DNA of 64,000 nt from positions 124,001 to 188,000 of the forward strand of contig JACJNX010000064.1 of NCBI GenBank assembly GCA_014695255.1, written 5' to 3'. Source of the DNA: Cyanobacteria bacterium FACHB-63 (GTDB taxonomy: Bacteria > Cyanobacteriota > Cyanobacteriia > Leptolyngbyales > Leptolyngbyaceae). This document shows positions 42,686-51,383 of this stretch, in pieces; the first letter of the stretch is position 1; every line of letters starts with the position of its first letter. A program made the position numbers and the translations under genes. The notes beneath the pieces were generated by a model, which was not told the origin of the DNA, searched no databases, and saw only the letters and a list, made by a program, of their open reading frames with translations.

Positions 42686-45112
42686 TCAACCCAATGTGCC
42701 GCGTGTGACTCCAAGCTGATTTTGCAGTTTTAAATCCCGCCAAAGTTGTGCGCCTGTGATTTCTCCATTCAAAAGTTGACGATAGCGATCGATCGTCTGT
42801 GCGATTTGATGACTAGATTCGTTGAGAAATTCGATTCTAAAGCGTTGTGCGCCGCATTGTTGCAAGTGATGTAAGAACTCTGCTCCGGTTTGTGCGGTTC
42901 CGTTGAATACGGTATTTCGACAGCCTGCATCGGCGTGTAAGACGTGTTCGATTCCAGTACGATCGCGTAATTTCACTTCATGCTGTTCACAAGGTCTGCC
43001 GCAGTTGGTGAAGTCCGTCCCTTCTGAAAGAAAAGCACAGAAAACACAATGCTCCATGTGAAACATCGGAATGTGTTGGTGAATGGTGATTTCAAACCAA
43101 TCTGAAGGACAGCTTTTAATCAGGTGTGTGAGTTGTTCGATATTGAGGTCATACGAAGCGGTGAGACGTTCTAGACCGAATTGTTTGAAGTAATCGGCGG
43201 TGATGGCGTTAGCAACGTTGAGTGAGAAATCGCCGATTTTGCGATCGTCCTTGAAATACTTCAAGTGATCATAGTTGCGGATTAAGTACCCGTCTGCATC
43301 TGATTTGCGAACTTGGTCTAGAATCCACTGTTCCCCAGGCTTTGTGATTCTCGGTGGTGCCACCCAAATTTTTGCATCTGAAGATTGGCGCGTTAGCTCG
43401 ACGGCTTGACGATAAGCGCGAGGATCTTCAAATTCGCAGTAAACGGTTTGAATTCCTGATTGCAATACGGTTTCTAATTGTTTCAGATTGCGGATAAGAA
43501 CAACTAATTCTGGTGTTTGAGATTGTATTGTTGCTTTGGGTAATAAATCTTTGAGCGATCGCGCCTCATCCATCTGCCATTGTTTTGGCTGGATTCTGAG
43601 TTGTTCTAATCGATCGACCATTTCCCGCCGCATTCGATTCAGTTCACTCACCGGAATCATCGCAGCATCAGTTAGATGATTGTCGAGTTTGCCTAACTTG
43701 AAGGGTGTATTTCCCAGTCGTCCGAATTGTTCTTGTAATCGCTCTGTTGTTAAAGGCTTTGAATGCGCTTCAACGAGTGGCATCTCAGATTCAACGCGGG
43801 TAATGTGTCCTACTGAATCTCTGGCGATCGCGCTCAAAGCCTGCCCAATTTCACCATGAATTTCAATCTCAATCGGTCGCTGAAATCTCGGTTGATCGCC
43901 TGCGTAAGTTTGGCGAATTTGTCGATCGAGATCCGGATCGCTCGTTTTCCAAATCAAATCACCGATACTGATGCGACGCAAATTTAACTGATCGCGTCCG
44001 AAGGTCAAAATCGTTTTTCCGTTTTGGCGATCGACTGCATAAATCCGTCCGCCTTCTTCTTTAGCTTCTGGATGTCCCGCATCAAAGACAATGCCATCAC
44101 CGGGTTTTACTGGGGCTTGTGCGGCGATCGTAATTTGCTCTCGTCGAATATCAACTACTTCACCGAGATAAACGCCGCGCTTCTTGCCAAATCTCGCATG
44201 AACGAGTTCTTGATTGTTAATTCCCTCAAACCATCCAGTGTGCAATCCGCGTGAAAATGCCATTTCTAAGTTGTAGCGCTCAGCATTCACATCAGCGATC
44301 GCTTGGTCAAGTGCGTTTCTATAAACTTTAGTGACATTCGCCACGTATTCAGGAGCTTTTAACCGTCCTTCGATTTTGAGACAAGACACACCCGATCGCA
44401 CCAGTTCCGGCAGCACATCTAATCCGGCTAAATCTTGAGGACTGAGCAAATACCGTCGATCGCCCAAATTCATCGTTTGCCCATCTGAGATCAACTCATA
44501 CGGCATTCGACACGCTTGAGCGCATTCTCCCCGATTCGCCGATCGACCCCCTAGCGCTTCACTGGTCAAACATTGCCCTGAGTACGCCACACACAATGCA
44601 CCATGCACAAACACTTCAAGCGGTAGCGTGATGTTATTGTCGTTTAAGTGCTTTTGAATCTTGTTAATTTCTTTGATCGAACATTCCCGCGCTAATACAA
44701 CCAACTGACAACCGAGCGACTTCGCAAATTCGACTCCTGCTGCACTTGTCACCGTCATTTGAGTCGAACCATGAATCGGAAAATCTGGCGATAAGTGGCG
44801 AATCAAGCGACAAATTCCGATGTCTTGCACAATCACGGCATCGACACCGGAAGTGATGATCGATCGTAGATATTGTTCTGCTTCTGCTAATTCATTCTGA
44901 AAGATTAATGTGTTTAACGTGACGTAACCTTTCACGCCGCGCCAGTGTAAAAACTCCATTAACTCTGGCAGATCCGATTCTGTAAAATTCTCTGCTCGCA
45001 TTCGTGCGTTGAACCGATCTAACCCAAAGTAAATTGCATCTGCGCCGTTCTCGATCGCAGCTTTGGCGCATTCCCAATTTCCAGCAGGTGCAAGCAGTTC
45101 TGGAGTTTTCAT
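42686..45112 (-). CDS. Peptidase U32-family protein (RlhA/TrhP-like)
   Basis: An 808-residue protein. The U32 barrel is clear: ELLAPAGNWECAKAAIENGA, AIYFGLDRFNARMRAENF, FVHGALCVAYSGQCLTSEAL, GECAQACRMPYEL, ISGQTMN-like SDGQTMNLGDRRYLLSPQDL, CLKIEGRLKAPEYVANVTKV. A central DUF3656 region and a Cys-rich C-terminal part (EHCVFCAFLSEG, NCGRPCEQHE, ADAGCRNTVF) follow. Relatives RlhA and TrhP hydroxylate 23S rRNA or tRNA bases rather than cutting peptides, and the conserved Cys set suggests an iron-sulphur site. RlhA-like function is inferred from size and DUF3656. It is last in a run with cardiolipin synthase and the endonuclease-like gene. Confidence 0.88.
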   Translation of the reverse strand: MKTPELLAPAGNWECAKAAIENGADAIYFGLDRFNARMRAENFTESDLPELMEFLHWRGVKGYVTLNTLIFQNELAEAEQYLRSIITSGVDAVIVQDIGICRLIRHLSPDFPIHGSTQMTVTSAAGVEFAKSLGCQLVVLARECSIKEINKIQKHLNDNNITLPLEVFVHGALCVAYSGQCLTSEALGGRSANRGECAQACRMPYELISDGQTMNLGDRRYLLSPQDLAGLDVLPELVRSGVSCLKIEGRLKAPEYVANVTKVYRNALDQAIADVNAERYNLEMAFSRGLHTGWFEGINNQELVHARFGKKRGVYLGEVVDIRREQITIAAQAPVKPGDGIVFDAGHPEAKEEGGRIYAVDRQNGKTILTFGRDQLNLRRISIGDLIWKTSDPDLDRQIRQTYAGDQPRFQRPIEIEIHGEIGQALSAIARDSVGHITRVESEMPLVEAHSKPLTTERLQEQFGRLGNTPFKLGKLDNHLTDAAMIPVSELNRMRREMVDRLEQLRIQPKQWQMDEARSLKDLLPKATIQSQTPELVVLIRNLKQLETVLQSGIQTVYCEFEDPRAYRQAVELTRQSSDAKIWVAPPRITKPGEQWILDQVRKSDADGYLIRNYDHLKYFKDDRKIGDFSLNVANAITADYFKQFGLERLTASYDLNIEQLTHLIKSCPSDWFEITIHQHIPMFHMEHCVFCAFLSEGTDFTNCGRPCEQHEVKLRDRTGIEHVLHADAGCRNTVFNGTAQTGAEFLHHLQQCGAQRFRIEFLNESSHQIAQTIDRYRQLLNGEITGAQLWRDLKLQNQLGVTRGTLG

Positions 45113-45157
45113 TACATCAATTAGCAAGAGTGCAGCAGAGCGATCGTAGCAGGTCGA

Positions 45158-46600
45158 TTACAAGATCGGGGCAAATAATCGCGCAATTCGAGCGACTAAC
45201 CGAAACCACAACGGACGCTTCTGATAGTCTCCAGGTTCAACTAAGCGACAAATTTCTAAATCGTCTTGCAGCATTTTCTCAACAGATCGCACAAACTCCT
45301 GATTCAGCACAAACACGGTGACTTCAAAATTCAGGTAGAACGATCGATTATCCAAATTGACTGTGCCAACTCCAGCGATCGCATCATCCACCAAAATGAT
45401 TTTCTGGTGCATAAACCCCGGCTGATAGCGGTAAATCTTCACGCCTGCGGTCTGCATCTCGTTGTAATACGAAAACGCACAGAAATACACCATGAAATGA
45501 TCCGGGCGATTGGGCAGCAAAATTCGCACATCGACCCCACGAATCGCAGCCAGTTTGAGCGCAGTCGCGATCGACTCATCCGGCACAAGATACGGACTCG
45601 CAATCCATAGCCGTTGTTTTGCTTGATTAATCACATTCATGAAAAACAACGTACAAGCAGGAACATAATCCGCAGGCCCCGTCGGAAACACAAGCGCTGT
45701 TTGATTAAATCCCGGTTTTGGATCAATGTTCCATTGCACTTCGGGAAGGCTTCGCGTTGCCCAAAACCAATCGCCCAGAAAGCTACCCTGTAAGCATTTC
45801 ACCGCCGTTCCCTGCACTCTCATGTGCGTATCGCGCCACGGACTTAGGGGCGGTTTGTAGCCGAGATATTCATCCGCAATGTTTAACCCTCCCACAAAGC
45901 CGATCGCACCATCGACGATTAGAATCTTCCGATGATTGCGAAAGTTAATCTGCCAGCGATTTCCCCGTCCTTTTGTGCTTCTAAAGGTTCTAACTTTCAC
46001 GCCTGCTTGACGAAGAGAGCGCAGATACGATCGGGCTAGTCCTCGTGTGCCAATTCCATCGTAGAGTAAGTACACTCGCACACCCTGAGACGCTTTCTGA
46101 ATCAGGACTTTGCAGAATTCGTGTCCAATCTCATCATCATCTAACGTATAAGTTTGCAGCAATATGTAATCTTTTGCTGATCCAACTGCAGATAGCATTG
46201 CTGCAAAGGTTTCCATTCCATTCAGCAATAACTCAAAATAGTTTCCCGTTGTGAATGGAATCGTGGTTAATGAGTCTGCTAACGTTTGCAGTGAAGCGAA
46301 CTCTTTAGGGAGTTCCGTTTTGTATTCTAAAGCTTCTTGATAAACCTGTTGAGCCAGCGTATTGTGTTCGACATAAGCGGCATGAAGCGCTTCTGCATAG
46401 CCATAAAATCGATTGCGCCCCAAAATCCAATAGGCTGGAATCGCTAACCACGGAAACGTCAAGAGCGAAATACTCCAAGCCACCGCCCCACGCGACGATC
46501 GTACCGTCATCACGGCGTGACCCGCATTGATGATTCCTAGAACATGAACAACAATTGCGACAATGCTAAAGATCTGAACGGAACCACCGACATCGACCAT
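45158..46600 (-). CDS. Cardiolipin synthase (phospholipase D family)
   Basis: A 480-residue protein: two N-terminal helices, then two HKD motifs, NHRKILIVDGAIGFVGGLNI and MHQKIILVDDAIAGVGTVNL, both followed by the family's N-xD-R/S pattern. The HRK/HQK, GG and N residues are intact. It condenses two phosphatidylglycerols into cardiolipin, or transfers phosphatidyl groups more generally. Many cyanobacteria contain little or no cardiolipin, so the in vivo product is open. The stop of the upstream endonuclease-like gene lies eight bases before its ATG, and the U32 gene follows. Confidence 0.9.
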   Translation of the reverse strand: MVDVGGSVQIFSIVAIVVHVLGIINAGHAVMTVRSSRGAVAWSISLLTFPWLAIPAYWILGRNRFYGYAEALHAAYVEHNTLAQQVYQEALEYKTELPKEFASLQTLADSLTTIPFTTGNYFELLLNGMETFAAMLSAVGSAKDYILLQTYTLDDDEIGHEFCKVLIQKASQGVRVYLLYDGIGTRGLARSYLRSLRQAGVKVRTFRSTKGRGNRWQINFRNHRKILIVDGAIGFVGGLNIADEYLGYKPPLSPWRDTHMRVQGTAVKCLQGSFLGDWFWATRSLPEVQWNIDPKPGFNQTALVFPTGPADYVPACTLFFMNVINQAKQRLWIASPYLVPDESIATALKLAAIRGVDVRILLPNRPDHFMVYFCAFSYYNEMQTAGVKIYRYQPGFMHQKIILVDDAIAGVGTVNLDNRSFYLNFEVTVFVLNQEFVRSVEKMLQDDLEICRLVEPGDYQKRPLWFRLVARIARLFAPIL

Positions 46601-46608
46601 AGCTTGAC

Positions 46609-47439
46609 TCAGAGATGAAACTCAACCAGCATCGGTTTATGATCAGACGATTGAATGTGATCGAGAACACGCGCTGCTAGATAATTCTGTCGCAATCCGC
46701 GATAGAAAATATGATCGAGCGGTGGAGACAGCAAAAATCGCTTGATTTTTTGAGCATCGGTTGCTGGAAACTCTGCTCTGATTAAACCGAGCCTGCGCGT
46801 CATCTTATCAAGCATCTGCCACCTGGAGCGATTCCAAGTATTAAAATCTCCCGAAAAGATGACTGCTCCATTGTGGTGTGCGATCGCGTTTTCGATTTCA
46901 TGCAGTTGCGCCTTGAACTTCTCTAACTCAACAAAATTAATCAGGTGCGAGTTGATCGTCAGCAAGGTTCCTTCAGCAAATGGATGCTCTGTCACTAGAG
47001 AAACCTTTGGGGTATTTGAGACAGGTTCAAAATGTTCGGTCACTAGCGCTCTGTGAGTCACACTGGTTGATTGTGAGCCAGTCAAAACTCCCGCATAAAT
47101 ATTGTGATACTGGTCGATAAAGTTTGGTGCGAAACTCCAGCTTAATTCTGCCAGCTTAAAATTTTTGGAGTGAGCGCATAAACTGAATTCTTGCAGAAAG
47201 ACTAGATCGGGACGGTAGCGATCGAGAATCCAATCAAAATCGATTTGCCAGGCGCGATCGTCATTATTCTTAGCAATGTTCCAATTCAGCACCCGAATCG
47301 CTTTTTCATTTAACGGTGCAGTTTGGTGATGATGGTGATGAATGACGGTTTCATCGGTGCGGGCAAATCGATAAAGGGGCAGCAAGTTTTTGAATGGAAC
47401 GCTGCTTGCAAAGCCAGATTCGGACTCTAACTTGAACAT
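46609..47439 (-). CDS. Endonuclease/exonuclease/phosphatase-family protein
   Basis: A 276-residue EEP-fold enzyme: VLNWNIAKNNDDRAWQIDFD, PDLVFLQEFSLCAHSK (metal-binding Glu), LLTINSHLINFVE, VIFSGDFNTWNRSRWQMLD (Asp-Phe-Asn) and the final LDHIFYRGLRQNYL and QSSDHKPMLVEFHL (Asp-His). The family ranges from DNA nucleases to lipid phosphatases. Being first in a run with cardiolipin synthase makes a phospholipid role plausible, but that is context only. A His-rich stretch near the start (HHHHHQTAP) is odd, perhaps a metal-binding feature or chance. Confidence 0.85.
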   Translation of the reverse strand: MFKLESESGFASSVPFKNLLPLYRFARTDETVIHHHHHQTAPLNEKAIRVLNWNIAKNNDDRAWQIDFDWILDRYRPDLVFLQEFSLCAHSKNFKLAELSWSFAPNFIDQYHNIYAGVLTGSQSTSVTHRALVTEHFEPVSNTPKVSLVTEHPFAEGTLLTINSHLINFVELEKFKAQLHEIENAIAHHNGAVIFSGDFNTWNRSRWQMLDKMTRRLGLIRAEFPATDAQKIKRFLLSPPLDHIFYRGLRQNYLAARVLDHIQSSDHKPMLVEFHL

Positions 47440-47498
47440 TGTTGATTTCCGGATGCAACCGTTTGTAAACCAATCTTAATCTTGATTTCGACTTTCAG

Positions 47499-47560
47499 CT
47501 TAGCACGCCGACAAATCTCGCCGGATAAAGGCGAGAACATCCCTGAGATGCTGCGCTAAG
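47499..47560 (+). promoter_or_regulatory. Possible structured leader upstream of proA
   Basis: CTTAGC at 47499-47504 pairs with GCTAAG at 47555-47560, enclosing the hairpin CTCGCC-GGATAAA-GGCGAG at 47517-47535. The fold ends 41 bases before the proA ATG. It does not match a riboswitch I know. It could equally be a terminator or chance pairing. Confidence 0.3.
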
Positions 47561-47601
47561 AATGTATTACGCTGGAAACTGTCGCGAATCGGATTTTTGT
47601 C

Positions 47602-48909
47602 ATGACTGCTTCTGTTGCTTCAGGTTCACTCACCACACTCGCACAGCAAACCCAAAATGCAGCGCGTCAGCTTGCGGTGCAGCCGACTGAGAAGCGAAAC
47701 GAGGCAATCGCGAAGGTTGCTGATGCGCTTGAAGCGAATGCAGCAGAAATTTTGGCGGCGAATGCGACGGACTGTGAGGCAGCAAAGGTAGAAGGGATTT
47801 CTTCGGCGCTGTATGCGCGATTGAAGTTGGATGAAGCGAAATTAAAGGGCGCGATCGTTGGGGTGCGCGATGTTGGTAAGCTGGCTGATCCGATCGGAGC
47901 CGTTCAGATTCATCGTGAACTTGATGAAGGTTTGATCCTTAAGCGGATGACTTGTCCGTTGGGTGTATTAGGCGTGATCTTTGAGGCGCGACCGGATGCG
48001 GTGATGCAGATTTCAAGCCTTGCGATTAAGTCGGGAAATGGGGTGATTCTCAAAGGTGGGAAAGAAGCGATTCGATCGTGTGAAGCCTTAGTAAAAGCCA
48101 TTCATCAGGGATTGACCAACGCGGTAATTGATCCGGCTGTTGTGCAATTGCTGACAACACGCGAGGAAACACTAGAGTTATTGAAACTCGATCAGTATGT
48201 GGATCTGATTATTCCACGCGGATCAAACTCGTTTGTGAAATTTGTGCAGGATAATACGCGGATTCCAGTGTTAGGTCATGCCGATGGAATCTGTCATTTA
48301 TACGTCGATCGTGCTGCTGATATTGGGAAAGCAATCAAAATTGCCGTTGATTCTAAAACGCAATATCCTGCGGCTTGTAATGCGATCGAAACCTTGTTAG
48401 TGCATTCTGCGATCGCATCAGAATTTCTGCTCGAAGCGGTTTCAGCATTACAAGCAAAGAATGTTGAACTGCGAGGAGATGAACGCACCCGCGAAATTTT
48501 GAATATTGCAGCAGCAACCGAAACAGACTGGTCAACGGAATACAGCGATCTAATTTTGGCGATCAAGATTGTAGATTCAACCGAAGACGCGATCGCGCAT
48601 ATCAATACTTATGGATCGAAGCATACAGATGCGATCGTGACTGAAGATGCAAAAACTGCACAGTTGTTTATGAATCAAGTCGATGCAGCAGGCGTGTATC
48701 ATAACTGTTCGACGCGATTTGCGGATGGGTTTCGATATGGATTTGGGGCGGAAGTTGGCATCAGTACGCAAAAAATGCCGCCGCGAGGTCCTGTTGGGCT
48801 TGAAGGATTAGTGACCTACAAATATCAATTAGTCGGGGACGGACAAATTGCGGCCACCTATGCGGGAGCCAATGCGAAACCGTTTACGCATCGTGATTTG
48901 TCGGTTTGA
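47602..48909 (+). CDS. proA: Glutamate-5-semialdehyde dehydrogenase
   Basis: A 435-residue enzyme that reduces glutamyl-5-phosphate to the semialdehyde for proline synthesis. [72 protein letters not shown] (active-site Cys), [20 protein letters not shown] and [15 protein letters not shown] are all typical of GPR. No proB is adjacent. The stop is followed at once by a repeat and palindrome block. Confidence 0.96.
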   Translation: MTASVASGSLTTLAQQTQNAARQLAVQPTEKRNEAIAKVADALEANAAEILAANATDCEAAKVEGISSALYARLKLDEAKLKGAIVGVRDVGKLADPIGAVQIHRELDEGLILKRMTCPLGVLGVIFEARPDAVMQISSLAIKSGNGVILKGGKEAIRSCEALVKAIHQGLTNAVIDPAVVQLLTTREETLELLKLDQYVDLIIPRGSNSFVKFVQDNTRIPVLGHADGICHLYVDRAADIGKAIKIAVDSKTQYPAACNAIETLLVHSAIASEFLLEAVSALQAKNVELRGDERTREILNIAAATETDWSTEYSDLILAIKIVDSTEDAIAHINTYGSKHTDAIVTEDAKTAQLFMNQVDAAGVYHNCSTRFADGFRYGFGAEVGISTQKMPPRGPVGLEGLVTYKYQLVGDGQIAATYAGANAKPFTHRDLSV

Positions 48910-48920
48910 TCAATTCTGTC

Positions 48921-49088
48921 GCTCAACTTAATCACGGAATTGCTCAACTTAATCACGGAATTGCTCAACTCGATTCAACAGATGCAAAATCAAGTTATGC
49001 AATTTCTCAACTTGATGCGGAACTTCTGATCTTGATTACAGAATTTCTCAACTTGATTTTGAATGTGCTGAATCAAGTTGAGAAATTC
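48921..49088 (+). repeat. Repeat block with multiple palindromes after proA
   Basis: Two exact 21-base units stand side by side at 48921-48941 and 48942-48962, and a third begins at 48963 and decays. The core CTCAACTT(A/G)AT recurs to 49058 in both orientations. ATCAAGTT at 48989 pairs with AACTTGAT at 49009. A perfect 18-base inverted repeat has arms at 49041-49058 and 49071-49088 with a 12-base loop. The core appears in different reading frames, so this is a DNA- or RNA-level element rather than a peptide repeat, although one frame stays open for 95 codons. Confidence 0.7.
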
Positions 49089-49114
49089 GCTGATTCAATG
49101 AAGAAATTACAACG

Positions 49115-50032
49115 ATGCAACAATCCATTCCGATCGCTGATCTTCAATCTTTTCTATCCGACGATCCAATCCAACAGCAGGATTTCGTGCTGACGATCGG
49201 CAAGGCTTTAGAAGACATTGGCTTTTTTGCCTTGATTAATCATGGGGTCGATCGCACCCTCATTCAACGCGCCTATCAACTTGCCGAAGCATTCTTTGAG
49301 CTACCCGCAGACGTGAAATTACGCTACGAAGATCCGAACCTGAATGGACAGCGAGGATTTACGCGCTTTGGCAAAGAACACGCGAAAGATCATCCTGTCC
49401 CAGATCTCAAAGAATTCTGGCACGTCGGGCGCGAAGGTCATTTAGCAAACCTTAATCCGATCGAAATTCCTGAGTTTCGATCGACGATGAACCAGCTATA
49501 CGCCCAACTCGAACACTGCGCCGTCAAACTGCTTGAAGCTTGTGCCTTGTTTCTAGGAGAGCCGCGATCGTTTCTCAGCAACATGACGATCAATGCCGAT
49601 ACCATTCTGCGAATCATTCACTATCCGCCCATTCCAGAGAATGTTGATCCTGCAAGTTTACGATCGGCTCCCCACGAAGATATCAATCTCATCACTCTAC
49701 TCTGTGAAGCAACCGAGAGCGGCTTAGAGTTATTGCAGCGTGATGGAACTTGGAAAGCCATTCCAAATGTCGAAGGTCAAATCATTGTCGATAGCGGGGA
49801 TATGTTGCAGCAACTCACAAATGGCTTGCTCAAAAGTACAACCCATCGAGTTGTGAATCCAGGAGATCGATCTCGCCGATTTTCGATGCCATTTTTCGTG
49901 CATCCCACCAGCAAAACCGATCTTACGCCGCTTCAGGGCTGCATTGATCGCACAGGTGGAGCAACCAAATTTCCCAAAATCACCGCAGGCGAATATTTAC
50001 AGCAGCGACTTGCCGAAATCGGGCTGAAATAA
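49115..50032 (+). CDS. 2-oxoglutarate/Fe(II) oxygenase of the isopenicillin N synthase family
   Basis: A 305-residue enzyme. An N-terminal DIOX_N region (IPIADLQSFL, IGFFALINHGVD, AEAFFELPADVKLRYE, GQRGFTRFGKEHAKDHPVPD) is followed by the double-stranded beta-helix with the iron triad in SAPHEDINLITLL (His, Asp) and KSTTHRVVNP (His), and the 2-oxoglutarate Arg in RSRRFSMPFF. Substrates of these bacterial proteins are mostly unknown; plant relatives act on hormones and flavonoids. It starts 26 bases behind the palindrome block following proA. Confidence 0.9.
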   Translation: MQQSIPIADLQSFLSDDPIQQQDFVLTIGKALEDIGFFALINHGVDRTLIQRAYQLAEAFFELPADVKLRYEDPNLNGQRGFTRFGKEHAKDHPVPDLKEFWHVGREGHLANLNPIEIPEFRSTMNQLYAQLEHCAVKLLEACALFLGEPRSFLSNMTINADTILRIIHYPPIPENVDPASLRSAPHEDINLITLLCEATESGLELLQRDGTWKAIPNVEGQIIVDSGDMLQQLTNGLLKSTTHRVVNPGDRSRRFSMPFFVHPTSKTDLTPLQGCIDRTGGATKFPKITAGEYLQQRLAEIGLK

Positions 50033-50033
50033 A

Positions 50034-50129
50034 TTAGCCACCCGCCGCAAACGTTGCCATAATTGCCACAGAAAGCAAGATCCCAGGGATTAACATCACA
50101 ATCAGCATCAATAAATCGTGTGGGGTCAT
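50034..50129 (-). CDS. 31-residue single-span membrane peptide
   Basis: A short gene with an ATG at 50129, a CGGAG ribosome site at proper distance and a TAA at 50034. The product begins MTPHDLLMLIVMLIPGILLS and ends AIMATFAAGG: one membrane span with a short polar N-terminus. Size and style recall the small subunits of photosystems, cytochrome b6f or NDH-1, but it matches none that I know (not PsbX, PsbT, PsaM, PetN or PetM). It converges with the oxygenase gene, one base between the stops. The following gap up to 50224 probably carries its promoter and that of the gene at 50225. Confidence 0.65.
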   Translation of the reverse strand: MTPHDLLMLIVMLIPGILLSVAIMATFAAGG

Positions 50130-50224
50130 GTGTCAGGCTCCGAACTTTTGGTCTACTTCCATTTTAGGAAGTGCGATCGTGATGTTTTACTACCCAAAGA
50201 TTGAGAAACCCTTAAGGTTAGACG

Positions 50225-50572
50225 ATGAACAACTTCTCCTTAGATGAGCTACAAAAGAAAGATTTGCTCACAGCGTTGGGGCTGTGGCTGGTCGTCGAGA
50301 TGGTGAGCTTTGTGTTATTTCCGACACTTGGATTGATTAATCCGGGCGCTAGACTGAGAACATGGTTTCTGTTGAGTGTACCGTTTGGTCTGGGTGGGGC
50401 AGCGCTGGTGAGTATGAGTTCTCAGTTTGTGGCGCAGGTGGGCGATCGACCCAGAAAAAAAATATCTTCGCTGATTGGACAATTTGGCGGTTGGATTGGA
50501 CTTGCAGGGATCATGTTTCCGTTTTTCGTGGTGTGCTTAGAGTTTTTCTCAACGCTAAATTTACCGAAATAA
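50225..50572 (+). CDS. Small integral membrane protein of unknown function
   Basis: A 115-residue protein with about three hydrophobic segments (LLTALGLWLVVEMVSFVLF, TWFLLSVPFGLGGAALVSMS, FGGWIGLAGIMFPFFVVCLE) and a short polar loop with RPRKK. I recognise no family. The DUF1802 gene begins two bases after its stop, so they are cotranscribed and possibly coupled. Confidence 0.6.
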   Translation: MNNFSLDELQKKDLLTALGLWLVVEMVSFVLFPTLGLINPGARLRTWFLLSVPFGLGGAALVSMSSQFVAQVGDRPRKKISSLIGQFGGWIGLAGIMFPFFVVCLEFFSTLNLPK

Positions 50573-50574
50573 CT

Positions 50575-51147
50575 ATGAAGCACGCACTCAAGGAATGGTC
50601 GATCGCAATCAAAGCTTTGGAGCAGGGAGAAACGATTTTGCTGCTTCGCAAAGGTGGGATTCGCGAAGAGCAGGGACGATTTGAGGTGCCGTTTCGTAGA
50701 GTCTTGCTGTATCCAACCTACGAGCATCAAGACCCTGCCTTACTCAAGCAACCGAATTTAGTCGATCGCGTTGAATCCGGTTGGCATCCTGAAACGATTG
50801 AGATAAGTTCGATCGCCGACATTACTGATGTATTTCAAGTGAGTGATGCGGAGGTGGTGCGATCGTTGCTGCCGTTTCACATCTGGAACGATCGGTTTGT
50901 CGAAGAACGATTGAAGTGGAAACCGCGATCGCCGTTGTATTTACTGCTGCTGCGGGTGTTTCGCTTGCCGCAACCGCAAAAGATTGGTTATCAAGAAGCA
51001 TATGGCGGATGTCGATCGTGGATTGAAATCGAAGATGTGGCGATTGATCAAACAACCCCAGTGCTGAGTGAGGCGGAATATCAGGAGCGGGTTGGTGAGA
51101 TTCGATCAATTGTGGAGCGATCAGCAATCCAACAGTTTCTAACTTGA
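50575..51147 (+). CDS. DUF1802-family protein
   Basis: A 190-residue soluble protein starting MKHALKEWSIAIKALEQGET, then LLLRKGGIREEQGRFEVPFR, LYPTYEHQDPALLK, FHIWNDRFVEERLKWKPRSP and LLLRVFRLPQ, the pattern of DUF1802, found in cyanobacteria, actinobacteria and archaea without known function. The ATG at 50575 follows the membrane-protein stop by two bases; a longer frame from 50362 overlaps that gene and is rejected. The last nine bases overlap the convergent coiled-coil gene. Confidence 0.83.
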   Translation: MKHALKEWSIAIKALEQGETILLLRKGGIREEQGRFEVPFRRVLLYPTYEHQDPALLKQPNLVDRVESGWHPETIEISSIADITDVFQVSDAEVVRSLLPFHIWNDRFVEERLKWKPRSPLYLLLLRVFRLPQPQKIGYQEAYGGCRSWIEIEDVAIDQTTPVLSEAEYQERVGEIRSIVERSAIQQFLT

Positions 51148-51339
51148 ACGACGCTCTTGAATCAACGTCTCTACAATTCCAACTAAGCGATCGATGTTAC
51201 GCTCTTGGCGCTCCGACGCAGCTTTCAGTTCAGTAAAACCACTCTCCACTGTCATGCGGAGTTCAGTAATGCTTTCGGTCATGCGTCCGATTTGATCAAT
51301 AAGAATTTCAATTTTTTCGCTGTTACTCAGTTGAGCCAT
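51139..51339 (-). CDS. Short coiled-coil protein
   Basis: A 66-residue protein, MAQLSNSEKIEILIDQIGRM, then TESITELRMTVESGFTELKA and ERNIDRLVGIVETLIQE: heptad spacing of I/L/V throughout, so a single amphipathic coiled coil. Similar short proteins are common in cyanobacteria and are often annotated only as hypothetical. I use the ATG at 51339, since the longer start at 51375 adds residues that do not fit the heptads. Its end overlaps the DUF1802 gene by nine bases. Confidence 0.6.
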   Translation of the reverse strand: MAQLSNSEKIEILIDQIGRMTESITELRMTVESGFTELKAASERQERNIDRLVGIVETLIQERRSS

Positions 51340-51383
51340 ACGGGATTCTAGATTGAGCGAAATCGGGTATAGCACTACCTTAA

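Noticed and set aside
48906-49193. 95-codon frame with heptad-like AQLNHGI repeats after proA
   Set aside because: It has a TTG start overlapping the proA stop, no ribosome site, and it overlaps the oxygenase start. The repeat core occurs in several frames, so the DNA repeat explains it.
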